DNA from: Negadavirga shengliensis
Lineage (GTDB): Bacteria; Bacteroidota; Bacteroidia; Cytophagales; Cyclobacteriaceae
Length of the DNA stretch: 64,000 nt
Assembly (NCBI RefSeq): GCF_042652345.1
Contig: NZ_JBHSJJ010000017.1
Span: forward strand, 1 to 64,000
Direction of reading: 5' to 3'
Position 1 is the stretch's first letter. Every line of letters begins with the position of its first letter. A program made the translations under genes and the position numbers. Below are positions 51,323 through 60,989 of this stretch, one piece after another. A model generated the notes under the pieces. That model searched no databases, had not been told where the DNA came from, and saw only the letters and a program-made list of their open reading frames with translations.

Positions 51323-52038
51323 GCCAAATCGCTATCGTTACCGGAGCTTCCGGCCTGGTGGGCATGCAGTTGCTTCATCGCTTGTTTCGCGATGAAAAAT
51401 ACGATTGGGTCGTTGTGCTGGGGAGAAGGGAACTCACGCTAAAGCACCCGAAGTTGGTACAGCTAAAAATTGACTTCGAAAAATTGGACGGACTGGATCT
51501 TGTGGCGGCTATAAGGGAGAACGACAGGGGCGGGGATTACCAAAACCTGGTTCAGCATCTGGAAAAGGGAAATGGCACCATCCACGCCTATTCTTCTTTG
51601 GGGACGACCATAAAGGATGCAGGCTCCAAAGAGAATTTTTACCGCATAGACCATGATTATGTAGTGGGTTTTGCCCGCTGGGCTCACCGTTTGGGGGCAA
51701 AAAGGTTTCTGTATGTGAGCGCCATAGGCGCAAATCCCCGTGCAAAGGTTTTTTACAACAAGGTGAAAGGAGAGGTAGAACACGACCTCAAGTCTATTCC
51801 CTTTGAATACCTGGGATTGTTTCAGCCGTCATTATTATTAGGCAACAGAAGAGAATCGCGGTTGGGCGAAATTGTGGGAGGGGTTTTGCTAAAAGGTTTG
51901 AACCTGATCGGATTGTTTAGAAAATATAAACCCATTTATGGTCACCAAGTGGCCAGGGTCATGGTAGAGCGGGCCGGAGATGCGGATCGGCAGGGCGTGG
52001 AAACCATCTCTTCTACAGAAATGCATAAGTTAACTTAA
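51319..52038 (+). CDS. NAD(P)-binding oxidoreductase (atypical SDR, HTATIP2-like)
   Basis: 239 residues. 'IAIVTGASGLVGMQLLHRLF' binds the nucleotide. 'YSSLGTTIKDAGSKENFYRI' and 'FLYVSAIGANPRAKVFYNKV' carry the S-x-Y-x-x-K-like site and match atypical SDRs related to HTATIP2/TIP30. Substrate unknown. Coupled to the YkvA-like gene upstream; dtd begins three bases downstream. Confidence 0.85.
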   Translation: MSQIAIVTGASGLVGMQLLHRLFRDEKYDWVVVLGRRELTLKHPKLVQLKIDFEKLDGLDLVAAIRENDRGGDYQNLVQHLEKGNGTIHAYSSLGTTIKDAGSKENFYRIDHDYVVGFARWAHRLGAKRFLYVSAIGANPRAKVFYNKVKGEVEHDLKSIPFEYLGLFQPSLLLGNRRESRLGEIVGGVLLKGLNLIGLFRKYKPIYGHQVARVMVERAGDADRQGVETISSTEMHKLT

Positions 52039-52041
52039 ATC

Positions 52042-52494
52042 ATGATTGCAGTTTTACAGCGGGTAAGTGAATCTTCAGTAAGTATAGACGGAAACATTAA
52101 AAGCGCGATCAAAACCGGACTCATGGTGCTGTTGGGAATAGAAGAGGCGGACGAAATGGAGGATGTGGAATGGATATGCAAGAAGACGGCCCATATGCGA
52201 ATTTTTCCGGACGAAAAGGGCGTGATGAACAAAAGTATATTGGAGGTCGGGGGGGATATGCTTGTGATCAGCCAGTTTACCCTGCATGCAAGCACCAAAA
52301 AAGGGAACAGGCCCTCCTACATCAAAGCCGCCAAACCGGAAAAAGCCATTCCGCTGTACGAATCCTGCCTCAGAAATATGGAAAAAGTATTGGGTAAGCC
52401 TGTGGCAAGCGGCGAATTCGGAGCCAATATGCAGGTTTCATTGATAAATGATGGACCGGTTACTATTATTTTGGATTCCAAAAACAAAGTATAG
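52042..52494 (+). CDS. dtd: D-aminoacyl-tRNA deacylase
   Basis: 150 residues. 'MIAVLQRVSESSVSIDG' at the N-terminus, the SQFTLHAS motif (S-Q-F-T-L) and the C-terminal NDGPVTI (Gly-cisPro) are the two DTD signatures. It removes D-amino acids and mischarged Gly from tRNA. Full length. Confidence 0.96.
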   Translation: MIAVLQRVSESSVSIDGNIKSAIKTGLMVLLGIEEADEMEDVEWICKKTAHMRIFPDEKGVMNKSILEVGGDMLVISQFTLHASTKKGNRPSYIKAAKPEKAIPLYESCLRNMEKVLGKPVASGEFGANMQVSLINDGPVTIILDSKNKV

Positions 52495-52548
52495 AAAAAC
52501 CCCGAACCAAGACGGGTGGATTAAAGAAAGCAAAAAGAAACGTAACTG

Positions 52549-54051
52549 ATGGGTGATACCGGTATTTTTTTGGCCATACACAACGGCACCGTTAAACATT
52601 TCGGAAAAACCATTTTTCAGCAACTGGATTTTCGGATGAAAAACGGCGAAAGTTGGGCCATATTGGCTGCTTCAGGAGCTGAAAAAACGGCTTTTTTAGA
52701 AACCCTCATGGGAAGGACCTCCCTGGTGGAGGGGCACCTCGAAATGCCTTTTGCCCGTAGCTATCAGGAAAAACGTGCAAAGGAAGGAAAGATCAACAGT
52801 TTCCGGGATTTGGTGGCTATGGTGTCACAGAAATATGCATTCAGGGATAAAACCAACCTTCAGAATTTTTATTATCAACAAAGATTCAACAGCAGTGAAT
52901 CCGAAGAGGCCGACACCGTGGAGCGCTACCTCGGGAAGGTGGAGGCTGCAGAGACAGAGCCCTGGGACCTGCGGTCAGTAATGAGACTTTTCCGTCTGGA
53001 ACTTTTGAAAGACAAGTCATTGATCAAACTCTCCAACGGTGAAACAAGAAGGCTGGCTTTGGCCGCGGGGCTGCTGAAAAATCCCAAGCTTTTTTTGATG
53101 GACATGCCCATGACGGGTTTGGATGTGGATACCCGGAGGGATTTTGGAAGAATCCTGGAGTGCATTATCCGGTCGGGAATTCAGGTGGTGATGACCACCA
53201 CCGCCACCGAAATACCAATGGCCATCAATAAGCTAGGGCTGCTGAGGAATGGCCGGATCGAGGTGATCCAGGACAAAATATACCTTCTGCAATGGGAGCA
53301 GCAAAACAAAAGTAATAATCTGCAGAGCAATGGAAAGCTGAAGGAATTGCTTTCAGGTTATCCTCATTCCTCCTTCAGCAAGCTGGTAAAACTGAACAAG
53401 GTAACCATCAAATATGGAGATAAGATCCTATTGGATCGGGTATGCTGGGAAGTCCATCCGGCTGAGCGATGGCTCATTAAGGGGCATAATGGGGCAGGGA
53501 AATCCACCTTGATCAGTCTGATCCTGGGGGAAAATCCACAGGCCTATGCCAATGACATGGTGCTTTTTGATAGAAAGAGGGGAACGGGGGAAAGCATCTG
53601 GGATGTAAAAAGACCTACCGGCTTTGTCTCCCCGGAACTGTCCCGCTATTTTCCAGCCAACCAAACCTGTCTTAAGGTGGTTCTTTCAGGATTGTTTGAC
53701 ACGGTCGGCCTTTTCAAAAAGGTTTCTGCCGCGGAAGAGCAGCTGGCGGGGTCATGGCTGGAAGCTTTTGACCTTACCCATGTGGCCAGGTTAGGCCTTC
53801 ATCAGGTAAGTCTGGAAGATCAACGCTTCTGTCTTTTGGCGAGGGCAATGATCAAAAAGCCACAACTGTTGGTGCTGGATGAGGCAGCTCAGGGTATGGA
53901 TGAAGAACAGCGGGTGCGTTTCAGGAATACGGTGGATCTTTTTTGCAAAGAAACGGGACTGGCACTGATCTATGTGAGTCACTATGACGAAGACGTTCCC
54001 CAGACGGTGGATAAGAGGTTGGTATTGGAGGAGGGCAGGGTGGTATCATGA
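52549..54051 (+). CDS. Tandem ABC ATPase with one degenerate site (ModF-like)
   Basis: 500 residues, two nucleotide-binding domains and no membrane part. Domain 1 has a defective Walker A (AASGAEKT for GxxGxGKT) and a Walker B followed by Met (LFLMDMPM), but a good signature (LSNGE). Domain 2 has an intact Walker A (GHNGAGKS) and Walker B with Glu (LLVLDEAAQG), but a degenerate signature (VSLED). In the folded pair this leaves one canonical and one dead ATP site. Related to ModF/PhrA-type proteins, function unclear. Confidence 0.85.
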   Translation: MGDTGIFLAIHNGTVKHFGKTIFQQLDFRMKNGESWAILAASGAEKTAFLETLMGRTSLVEGHLEMPFARSYQEKRAKEGKINSFRDLVAMVSQKYAFRDKTNLQNFYYQQRFNSSESEEADTVERYLGKVEAAETEPWDLRSVMRLFRLELLKDKSLIKLSNGETRRLALAAGLLKNPKLFLMDMPMTGLDVDTRRDFGRILECIIRSGIQVVMTTTATEIPMAINKLGLLRNGRIEVIQDKIYLLQWEQQNKSNNLQSNGKLKELLSGYPHSSFSKLVKLNKVTIKYGDKILLDRVCWEVHPAERWLIKGHNGAGKSTLISLILGENPQAYANDMVLFDRKRGTGESIWDVKRPTGFVSPELSRYFPANQTCLKVVLSGLFDTVGLFKKVSAAEEQLAGSWLEAFDLTHVARLGLHQVSLEDQRFCLLARAMIKKPQLLVLDEAAQGMDEEQRVRFRNTVDLFCKETGLALIYVSHYDEDVPQTVDKRLVLEEGRVVS

Positions 54052-54094
54052 CCGCACTCTGCCAAAATAGAATGTAATCATAAACGCAATAAAT

Positions 54095-54421
54095 ATGAGC
54101 ATAGAAGAAGCCCAACAAAAAGTGGATGCATGGATCAAAACCACCGGGGTAAGGTATTTTAATGAGCTTACCAACATGGCGATTCTGACCGAGGAAGTAG
54201 GGGAGGTGGCGCGCATCATATCCAGAAAATACGGCGAGCAGTCATTTAAGGAGAGCGACAAGGAAAAAGACCTGGCGGATGAAATGGCTGATGTACTGTG
54301 GGTCCTGATCTGTCTGGCCAATCAGACGGGAGTGGATCTTACCAAGGCATTGGAGAAGAACTTCGAGAAAAAATCCGTTCGGGATGCGGATAGGCATAAG
54401 AAAAACAAAAAACTGAAGTAA
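54095..54421 (+). CDS. MazG-like nucleotide pyrophosphohydrolase
   Basis: 108 residues. 'LTEEVGEVARIISRKYGE' (E-E-x-x-E) and 'LADEMADVLWVLICLANQTG' (E-x-x-D) are the metal-binding helices of the MazG/all-alpha NTP pyrophosphatase fold. Cytosolic; likely hydrolyses non-canonical or excess NTPs. Confidence 0.9.
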   Translation: MSIEEAQQKVDAWIKTTGVRYFNELTNMAILTEEVGEVARIISRKYGEQSFKESDKEKDLADEMADVLWVLICLANQTGVDLTKALEKNFEKKSVRDADRHKKNKKLK

Positions 54422-54577
54422 CCGAAAAAATGACGGTCAATGATTTCATCTGAGCCGCAAATGACGGAGGGTTTACTTGTTTTTAAATTTTTTAAGAAAT
54501 AATTTTTCATAAAAAAAGCCCATTCAGTTGCGTTACATTTAATTTTTTAGTTACTTAAGAACCTGATGACAATCATA

Positions 54578-54600
54578 CGCCTATGAACGTCCATTAGGCG
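54578..54600. promoter_or_regulatory. Inverted repeat upstream of the RND efflux pair
   Basis: CGCCTA (54578-54583) and TAGGCG (54595-54600) flank an 11-base centre, 53 bases before ATG 54653. There is no T-run, so an operator is as likely as a hairpin. No regulator gene adjoins the pump. Confidence 0.4.
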
Positions 54601-54652
54601 CGTGTATTAAATACATAGTATAAACCATAGAGATAATTTAACTTTCGAGCCC

Positions 54653-55726
54653 ATGAAGCTAACCGGTTATTTTTATTTTCTTCTTTCGCTGTCGATGATT
54701 TTTATGGCTTGTGAAGATGAAGAGCAGAAAAGCGAAGAAATTCCAATGGAATCCTTTAGGGAGGAAGTGCAGGCCACTACAGTGAAGGTGGGGCATTCCG
54801 AACAGAAATCTTTTGATTACCTGATCAATGCCACCGGAAAAATAGAGGCGGCCAGCCAGGTAATGACGGTCGTGGAGCGGTCAGGATATCTTGTAGAACT
54901 GCTCGTAACTGAAGGACAACGGGTCCAAGCTGGAGAGGTCATTGCGAGGTTGGACAATTCGGAGAGCAAATTCGAATGGGAAAAGGCGCAGGTCGAACTC
55001 CGGTCCCGGCTGGCCGAATATGAAAACCAGCGGATTGGTTACCCCTCTATATACAACCAGCAGGACACTTCTGTGATAAAAGCGTGGGATGATCGGTTAA
55101 AGGCTTCCAGTGGGGTTCTCACTGCAGAAATAGCCTTGCGGGAGGCCGAACTTAATTTGGAAAAGTCAGTCATCAAAGCCCCCATCTCCGGAACAGTGGC
55201 GGATGTCAAAATTAAGAAGGGGAGTTTGGTAAACAACGGGGATGAAATCTGTGAAATCCTGACTACGGGCGAATTGCAAATGCGGGTGAAGGTCCTGGAG
55301 TCTGATATCGGTTATATCAGGAAGGGGCAGCTGGCCGAAGTATACCCGGTTTCAGGCGGGGTGGAAGGACTGATGGGAACCGTTTCGAGCATCAATCCCA
55401 AAGTGGATGAAAACGGGCTGGTGCAGGTTACCCTTGCCTTAAAACACCAAGGCCCCTTACTGCCCGGTATGAATGCCAGGGCCGTGATCCGGGCACCCCA
55501 GAATAACAGTTTGGTGGTGCCGAAAGAGGCTGTGGTTTACCGATCCGGCAGACCCGTTGTTTTCACCATTGAAAACAACGAAGCTATCTGGAACTATGTG
55601 GAAGTGGGTAAAGACAATGGCAGGGAGATGGAAATTTTGGATGGGCTTACTTTCAATAAAGAAGTTATCGTCAGCAACAACGTGCAGTTGGCCCATCAGG
55701 CACCTGTACAGATCGTAAAAGATTAA
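54653..55726 (+). CDS. RND efflux periplasmic adaptor (membrane fusion lipoprotein)
   Basis: 357 residues. 'LLSLSMIFMACEDEEQ' is a lipoprotein signal. 'SGYLVELLVTEGQRVQAGEV' and 'VIKAPISGTVADVKIKKGSL' are the two half-lipoyl motifs framing a very short coiled-coil hairpin. 'MNARAVIRAPQNNSLVVPKE' is the beta-barrel/membrane-proximal part. It bridges the inner-membrane pump and an outer-membrane channel. The pump gene starts six bases later. Confidence 0.92.
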   Translation: MKLTGYFYFLLSLSMIFMACEDEEQKSEEIPMESFREEVQATTVKVGHSEQKSFDYLINATGKIEAASQVMTVVERSGYLVELLVTEGQRVQAGEVIARLDNSESKFEWEKAQVELRSRLAEYENQRIGYPSIYNQQDTSVIKAWDDRLKASSGVLTAEIALREAELNLEKSVIKAPISGTVADVKIKKGSLVNNGDEICEILTTGELQMRVKVLESDIGYIRKGQLAEVYPVSGGVEGLMGTVSSINPKVDENGLVQVTLALKHQGPLLPGMNARAVIRAPQNNSLVVPKEAVVYRSGRPVVFTIENNEAIWNYVEVGKDNGREMEILDGLTFNKEVIVSNNVQLAHQAPVQIVKD

Positions 55727-55731
55727 ATGTA

Positions 55732-58700
55732 ATGGTCAGATTTTTACTAGCCAGACCCATAGCGGTAGGCATGACTTTTTTGGCGCTGATTGTATTCAGT
55801 GTCATTGTGTTCCGGACTTTGCCTATCTCGCTGCTCCCGCCAATCGACGTGCCGCAGATCGTCATCAAGGTCAGTTATCCCAATGCTTCTCCTGAATCCA
55901 TAGAGCAGAACGTGTTGCGCCCTATACGGGAAAGCATGGTCACTTTAAACGGTCTGGAAAACATGGAAAGCAAGTCGGGCAGTGAGGTGGGAAATGTTCG
56001 GCTGAGCTTTGATTATCAGACCAAAATGGAACTGGCGTACATAGAGGTAAATGAAAAAATCGATCGTCTCACCAATGGCCTTCCCGTTGATCTGCCCCGT
56101 CCCCAGGTCGTCCGTATCAATACCAATGACATTCCTGTGGCAAGGCTGCAGATCATCCCCAAGGAAGGGACCGACTACGTACAGGTGTCCCTTCTTACAG
56201 AAAATGTGATCAAAAAAAGACTGGAACAACTGGATGGCGTGGCTTTGGTGGACATCAATGGCAGACAGGACCGTGTGATTACCGTCGAACCTTATAAATC
56301 TGTACTTGCGGGTCTTGGGGTGACAGAAGACGAGGTGATTGCAGCCATTGAAGCCGGTAACAGCGATTTGCCCGCCATCAGTGTGGAAGACGGACAGTTC
56401 AGGTACTATCTGAGGTTAGCCACAAGATTGGAAACACCGGAGGATGTTATGGCCCTGCCAGTAAGGACAGGTGACGGCCCAGCGGTACCCCTTTCCAAAG
56501 TAGCCCGTGTCCGCTATGAACTGGATAGACCCACCGGCTATCACCTGTTTCGTGACAGAGAAGGCCTGGTAGTGACCATACATAAGCAGTCAGCTGCCAA
56601 AATGAACGAATTGATGCCCCTGGTGTATGAAGCAGTGGAAAAATTCGAGACGGACTTCCCTCAAGTGGATTTTGAACTGACCCAGGATCAGTCTATGCTG
56701 CTGAATGCGGGAATAAGTAACCTGCAGACCAGTTTGCTATTCGGCGGCATTTTTGCATTTGGCGTGTTGTTTATCTTTATGGGAAATTACCGCACACCGA
56801 TCATCATCGGTATAAGTCTGCCTTCTTCCCTGATTATCAGTTTTTTGGTTTTCTATTTTTTCGGACTTTCCGTCAATGTCATTTCTCTCAGCGGCTTGGC
56901 TTTGGGGCTGGGCATGTTGATCGATAACTCCATCATCGTATTGGACAATATAAGCAGGAAAAGAAGAGAGGGGCTTCCTTTGCTGGAGGCCTGTGTCACG
57001 GGGGTGAATGAGGTCATGTCGGCTTTGATAAGTTCCGTACTGACCACCCTGGCGGTATTTGTGCCTTTGGTGTTTTTGAGCGGTATTTCCGGAGCTTTGT
57101 TTTATGACCAGGCAGTATCGGTAGCAGCGATCCTGTCCGTCTCCTTGCTTGTGGCGTTTATCCTCCTGCCGCTGCTGTACAGGTTATTTTTTCAGTTCCG
57201 TGAACATGTAGTGGAAAAGGAGGACAGCAGGTTTTTCATGGTTTTACTAAAAGGCTATGAAAACGTGTACCAAAGCATATTCAGAAGGAGAAAACTTTCC
57301 CTCTTCCTGTTGTTTCTGCTTATTCCCTGCATGCTTTTGCTGAGCTTGTTGCTTCCCGTGGAAGGTCTGCCTCCTATTGAGAAACATGACCTGTTGATCA
57401 CGCTTGATTGGAATGAGCCGGTAAATGCCTCCCAAAGTAAAGAAAGAATAATAGCCTTGTTGGAAAGTTTACAGGATGGCTATGTACAGGCTGAAAGTGA
57501 TATCGGGCTGCGTCAGTTTTTGCTGTTTGAGGGTGAAAACTCCATACAGCAGGCCAGCCTTTATCTGCTGTTTGAGAACCAGGGACAAAAAGAAGCCCAA
57601 AGCAAATTTATTTCCTCGCATATCCGCAGCCGTTTCCCACAGGCCAGTCTCACGATCAAGGATGCGCCGAATGCTTTTGACCAGCTCTTCAGTTCCAACC
57701 TCCCCTACTATGAAGTGAGGTGGAAAGACCTTGCCACAAAAAGGCCTGTAGATGCGGCGAAGATGGATCCGTGGCTGGATGAATTGCCCATTACACATTG
57801 GGCAAGAGGCCCGGGTTTGCAGAAAGAGTCGGCGGTGATTTTCCGCGTGGACAGGGAAAAGCTTGCGTTGTATGGATTGGAAGTGGATAAGCTATTAAAG
57901 GAAATCCAGAAGCTTTTTGGGAATTATTTGATTACGGACATCAAACGTTTTGGGGAGATCACGCCGATTGTGCTGAGACCCAGTTCTGTGGATTTTCAGG
58001 GACTTCTTCGTGAAAGTTACCTCTACGGAGAGGAAAACACCCCCTATGCGCTAAGCAATTTTGTGAGGTTTTCCTACGATGACCATTATAAGTTTGTGAC
58101 GGCTGACAGGGCGGGGATTTATCAGTCGGTAGTGGTGGAAACAGACCAGCCTTACGTCCATGACAGCCATTTCCGGCAATGGGGAAATGCCCGGGATTTG
58201 AGCATTGACTTTGCGGGCCAATATTTTCAGGATCGGGAAACTATACGACAGCTGATCGGCATATTGATGGTGGCGGTGCTGCTGTTATATTTTATTCTGG
58301 CCGCACAATTTGAGAGTTTTGTTCAGCCCCTAATTGTGATTTTCACCCTTCCTTTGGGTATAGGAGGTGCATTTTTGGTATTGTGGCTTACCGGTACTTC
58401 TCTAAACGTGATGTCAGCCATCGGTTTGGTGGTCATGTTGGGAATTATGGTAAATGACGCCATCCTTAAAATTGACACCATCAACCGGCTACGTGTACAA
58501 TATAGTGCCGAAGGGGGGGGCAATAGGGTAAAAATTTTGGACAGGGCGTTGTTCCATGCCGGCGAGATCCGTTTAAAACCCATCGTGATGACTTCTGTCA
58601 CCACCATCCTGGCTTTGCTGCCCGTTGTATTCAGTGCCGGTTTAGGAGCAGACCTTCAGCGTCCGTTGGTTTTTAGTGTGATTGGAGGGCTGACTATCGG

Positions 58701-58758
58701 TACATTTACTGCATTGTACTTTGTTCCGTTGGCATATTGGTTTCTGGCTCGAAAATGA
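55732..58758 (+). CDS. RND efflux transporter permease (HAE-type)
   Basis: 1008 residues, 12 helices with two large periplasmic loops, internally duplicated. 'PISLLPPIDVPQIVIKVSYP' follows TM1, and 'LALGLGMLIDNSIIVLDNIS' is TM4 with Asp where proton-relay DD pairs usually stand (D-N here). 'VMLGIMVNDAILKIDTINRL' is TM10. It is shorter than AcrB types (about 1040) in the second periplasmic loop. It exports drugs or lipophilic compounds by proton antiport. No TolC-type gene follows, so an outer-membrane channel must come from elsewhere. Confidence 0.93.
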   Translation: MVRFLLARPIAVGMTFLALIVFSVIVFRTLPISLLPPIDVPQIVIKVSYPNASPESIEQNVLRPIRESMVTLNGLENMESKSGSEVGNVRLSFDYQTKMELAYIEVNEKIDRLTNGLPVDLPRPQVVRINTNDIPVARLQIIPKEGTDYVQVSLLTENVIKKRLEQLDGVALVDINGRQDRVITVEPYKSVLAGLGVTEDEVIAAIEAGNSDLPAISVEDGQFRYYLRLATRLETPEDVMALPVRTGDGPAVPLSKVARVRYELDRPTGYHLFRDREGLVVTIHKQSAAKMNELMPLVYEAVEKFETDFPQVDFELTQDQSMLLNAGISNLQTSLLFGGIFAFGVLFIFMGNYRTPIIIGISLPSSLIISFLVFYFFGLSVNVISLSGLALGLGMLIDNSIIVLDNISRKRREGLPLLEACVTGVNEVMSALISSVLTTLAVFVPLVFLSGISGALFYDQAVSVAAILSVSLLVAFILLPLLYRLFFQFREHVVEKEDSRFFMVLLKGYENVYQSIFRRRKLSLFLLFLLIPCMLLLSLLLPVEGLPPIEKHDLLITLDWNEPVNASQSKERIIALLESLQDGYVQAESDIGLRQFLLFEGENSIQQASLYLLFENQGQKEAQSKFISSHIRSRFPQASLTIKDAPNAFDQLFSSNLPYYEVRWKDLATKRPVDAAKMDPWLDELPITHWARGPGLQKESAVIFRVDREKLALYGLEVDKLLKEIQKLFGNYLITDIKRFGEITPIVLRPSSVDFQGLLRESYLYGEENTPYALSNFVRFSYDDHYKFVTADRAGIYQSVVVETDQPYVHDSHFRQWGNARDLSIDFAGQYFQDRETIRQLIGILMVAVLLLYFILAAQFESFVQPLIVIFTLPLGIGGAFLVLWLTGTSLNVMSAIGLVVMLGIMVNDAILKIDTINRLRVQYSAEGGGNRVKILDRALFHAGEIRLKPIVMTSVTTILALLPVVFSAGLGADLQRPLVFSVIGGLTIGTFTALYFVPLAYWFLARK

Positions 58759-59580
58759 ATAACCCGGAAGAAGGGATAGGGTTAGGCCGTCAGAAAGTAT
58801 TTTTGTTAACGTGAGTTTTTGTAAAAAAGCCGTCATCGGCAGGTGCGAGGGATGCAGTACCCGGTCGTCCGATTTACCTTGACGGTGTCAGCGCTGAAGC
58901 GATCTCTTTACAGCTGCATAGAGGACGAGACTGTTTTTCTCCGGCTTGGAAAAACGTCATTTCCGCCTTGCAGATTTCCGGCGTTAAGAAATTTAAGAAG
59001 CGGGGGCAAGGGGACAGGCATGTCTGAGGAGGTTTTTTGGCAGCAGGCACGGCAAATATGGTTGTGATGTTTTCCAAAAACCGACGAGTTTGCCTGTGTG
59101 CGGGCTGCCTTAAATTTTAGCCGGAAAGATGCACAGCGGCGGGGTTTTTTGGGTTACTTTTTTGACCTGCAGCAAAAAAAGTAACAAAATGAAATAAGCA
59201 AGAATTAAACACTTAATCTGACGACCGCATCAAGGAAGGGACTGCTTCCTCGTGCCTTCCTACCAATGACGGACTTCAGAAAGCCTTTCAGAATCGGTTT
59301 CTAGACCATTTTTAATTCATGGCTACAATTACCCGATACGCATGGCGGCCACGCTGTTCAGGATAAAGGTAACTTAACGCCGTCATTTCTCTGTTACAAA
59401 TTCTAAATTTTTAAAACTCGCAGTGACGATAGACGGCTTTTTTAAATGTTCATACTCCAAACTCGCGTTTTGTGAGACAAAGGCGAGGGTACAACCGGTG
59501 ATTTTATCCGAAAACACAGCGCAATTTAATTTTTGACCTGATAGTTAAATTTTTTCCTTATTTTTTTCTTTATTTAATCC
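58759..59580. other. Long intergenic region with dispersed-repeat-like sequence
   Basis: 822 bases without a convincing gene. 58874-59077 (minus) is an open frame rich in Pro, Cys and Ser that reads like repeat sequence and not a protein. A terminator-like dyad lies at 59153-59185. 59420-59440 contains ACTCGCAGTGACGATAGACGG, similar to a fragment inside the thi operon. No tRNA cloverleaf was recognised. Confidence 0.45.
59153..59185. terminator. Bidirectional terminator-like hairpin
   Basis: GTTACTTTTTT and AAAAAAAGTAAC are inverted copies around GACCTGCAGC. The stem itself supplies T-runs in both directions. It is about 400 bases behind the RND permease gene. Confidence 0.5.
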
Positions 59581-60951
59581 ATGGGATCATTTGTTTATTC
59601 TGATTACTGGCCTTTTGCGGTGCTTTTGTTGAGTGTAATCCTGGTGGTGACCTTGATTACCCGATGGCGTTTTCATCCTTTTATCGCATTAATGCTGTCC
59701 GCGATGTTTGTGGCATTGCTATCCCCGGCTTTACCAGAAGTGCCGGGACAAAACCCGGTCATCACGATAATAGAACTGCCTATGATGGAGTTTGGGATAA
59801 TGGCGGGGAAGATAGCCTGGGTCATTGCCTTAGCCGCTGTAATAGGAACGGCTATGATGGAAAGCGGCGCCGCCGAACAGATCGTAAACTGGCTGTTGAA
59901 AACACTTGGTGAGAAACGGGCGGCGACTGCGCTGATGATAAGTGGTTTTATATTGTCCATACCGGTTTTTGTGGATACTGTCTTTTTCTTGTTGATTCCT
60001 TTGGGCATCACCCTGGCCCTTAAGACAGGCAGGGATTTTGTCCTGTATGTGGTCGCCATTGGCGGTGGCGGCGTCATCACCCACAGTATTGTTCCGCCAA
60101 CGCCGGGGCCGTTGATTATGGCCGAAACGCTCAGTCTTGATTTGGGAATCGTCATATTCGCGGGTCTCGCGACTGGTCTTGTACCGGCCATTGCCGTAAT
60201 TGTTGTAGGAAAATGGCTGAACAAGAGGCTAAATATTCCGGTGAGGGTAACCAATTCGCATGTCACATCCATTCCAAACCCGCCGTCTCTCATGTTATCG
60301 GTTTTGCCGATTGTTCTTCCAATTTTGATGATCAGCTTCGCCTCCACTGTAGAGGCCGTTACCGGGGAACTGCCGGACTGGATTGCATTCCAGGGGAACA
60401 AGAACATTGCCATGGGGGTGGGAACCTTTGTGGCACTTTTTCTTTGGGCCAGAGGGCAAAAGCTGGGATCAAATGCGCTCTGGCAGGGTATTGCAAAACC
60501 ATTGGAGGTAGGAGGGGTCATCATATTGATCACCAGCGCGGGCGGGGCTTATGGTGCTATGATAGCCCACAGTGGTGTGGGCAAGGCCATCAGCCTTGCC
60601 ACCGAAGGATTTCAAGTACATTATATCCTGCTGGCTTGGATCATTGCCGCCGTCTTGAAAATTGCCCAAGGTTCCGGAACCGTTGCCATGATTTCAGCTG
60701 CCGGTATTATGGCGGCGTTGGTGGGCCCCGAATACCACCTGCCCTACCATCCTATTTACATCCTGCTCGCTATGGGATTTGGATCCCTTTTTGTATCTTG
60801 GATGAACGATAGTGGTTTTTGGGTCGTGGTCCGTCTGAGTGGTTTCACCGAAAAGGAAGGACTGCAGACCTGGACATTCATCCTTGCCATCATTGCGGTG
60901 GTTGGACTTGTTCAGATTTTGTTTTTGTCCTGGATGTTTCCGTTAATCTGA
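59581..60951 (+). CDS. GntP family gluconate/sugar-acid permease
   Basis: 456 residues, about 12 hydrophobic helices. 'GGVITHSIVPPTPGPLIMAE' is the GntP family motif (SxxPPTPGP), with 'ILSIPVFVDTVFFLLIPLGI' before it and 'AQGSGTVAMISAAGIMA' later. It imports sugar acids with protons. The two dehydrogenase genes that follow suggest erythronate/threonate or a related acid as substrate. TAATTTTTG at about 59530 resembles a -7 box. Confidence 0.92.
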   Translation: MGSFVYSDYWPFAVLLLSVILVVTLITRWRFHPFIALMLSAMFVALLSPALPEVPGQNPVITIIELPMMEFGIMAGKIAWVIALAAVIGTAMMESGAAEQIVNWLLKTLGEKRAATALMISGFILSIPVFVDTVFFLLIPLGITLALKTGRDFVLYVVAIGGGGVITHSIVPPTPGPLIMAETLSLDLGIVIFAGLATGLVPAIAVIVVGKWLNKRLNIPVRVTNSHVTSIPNPPSLMLSVLPIVLPILMISFASTVEAVTGELPDWIAFQGNKNIAMGVGTFVALFLWARGQKLGSNALWQGIAKPLEVGGVIILITSAGGAYGAMIAHSGVGKAISLATEGFQVHYILLAWIIAAVLKIAQGSGTVAMISAAGIMAALVGPEYHLPYHPIYILLAMGFGSLFVSWMNDSGFWVVVRLSGFTEKEGLQTWTFILAIIAVVGLVQILFLSWMFPLI

Positions 60952-60989
60952 AAGAAACGAATAATCAATAATTTTAAAACCTATTTAAT

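Noticed and set aside
58874..59077. Minus-strand frame of 67 codons as a protein gene
   Set aside because: Composition (many Cys, Pro, Ser), no leader and no family; more likely part of a dispersed non-coding element.
59673..60533. A 286-codon minus-strand frame inside the GntP permease gene
   Set aside because: The plus strand encodes a complete permease. The reverse frame has a Pro/Met/Thr-rich composition typical for the complement of hydrophobic codons.
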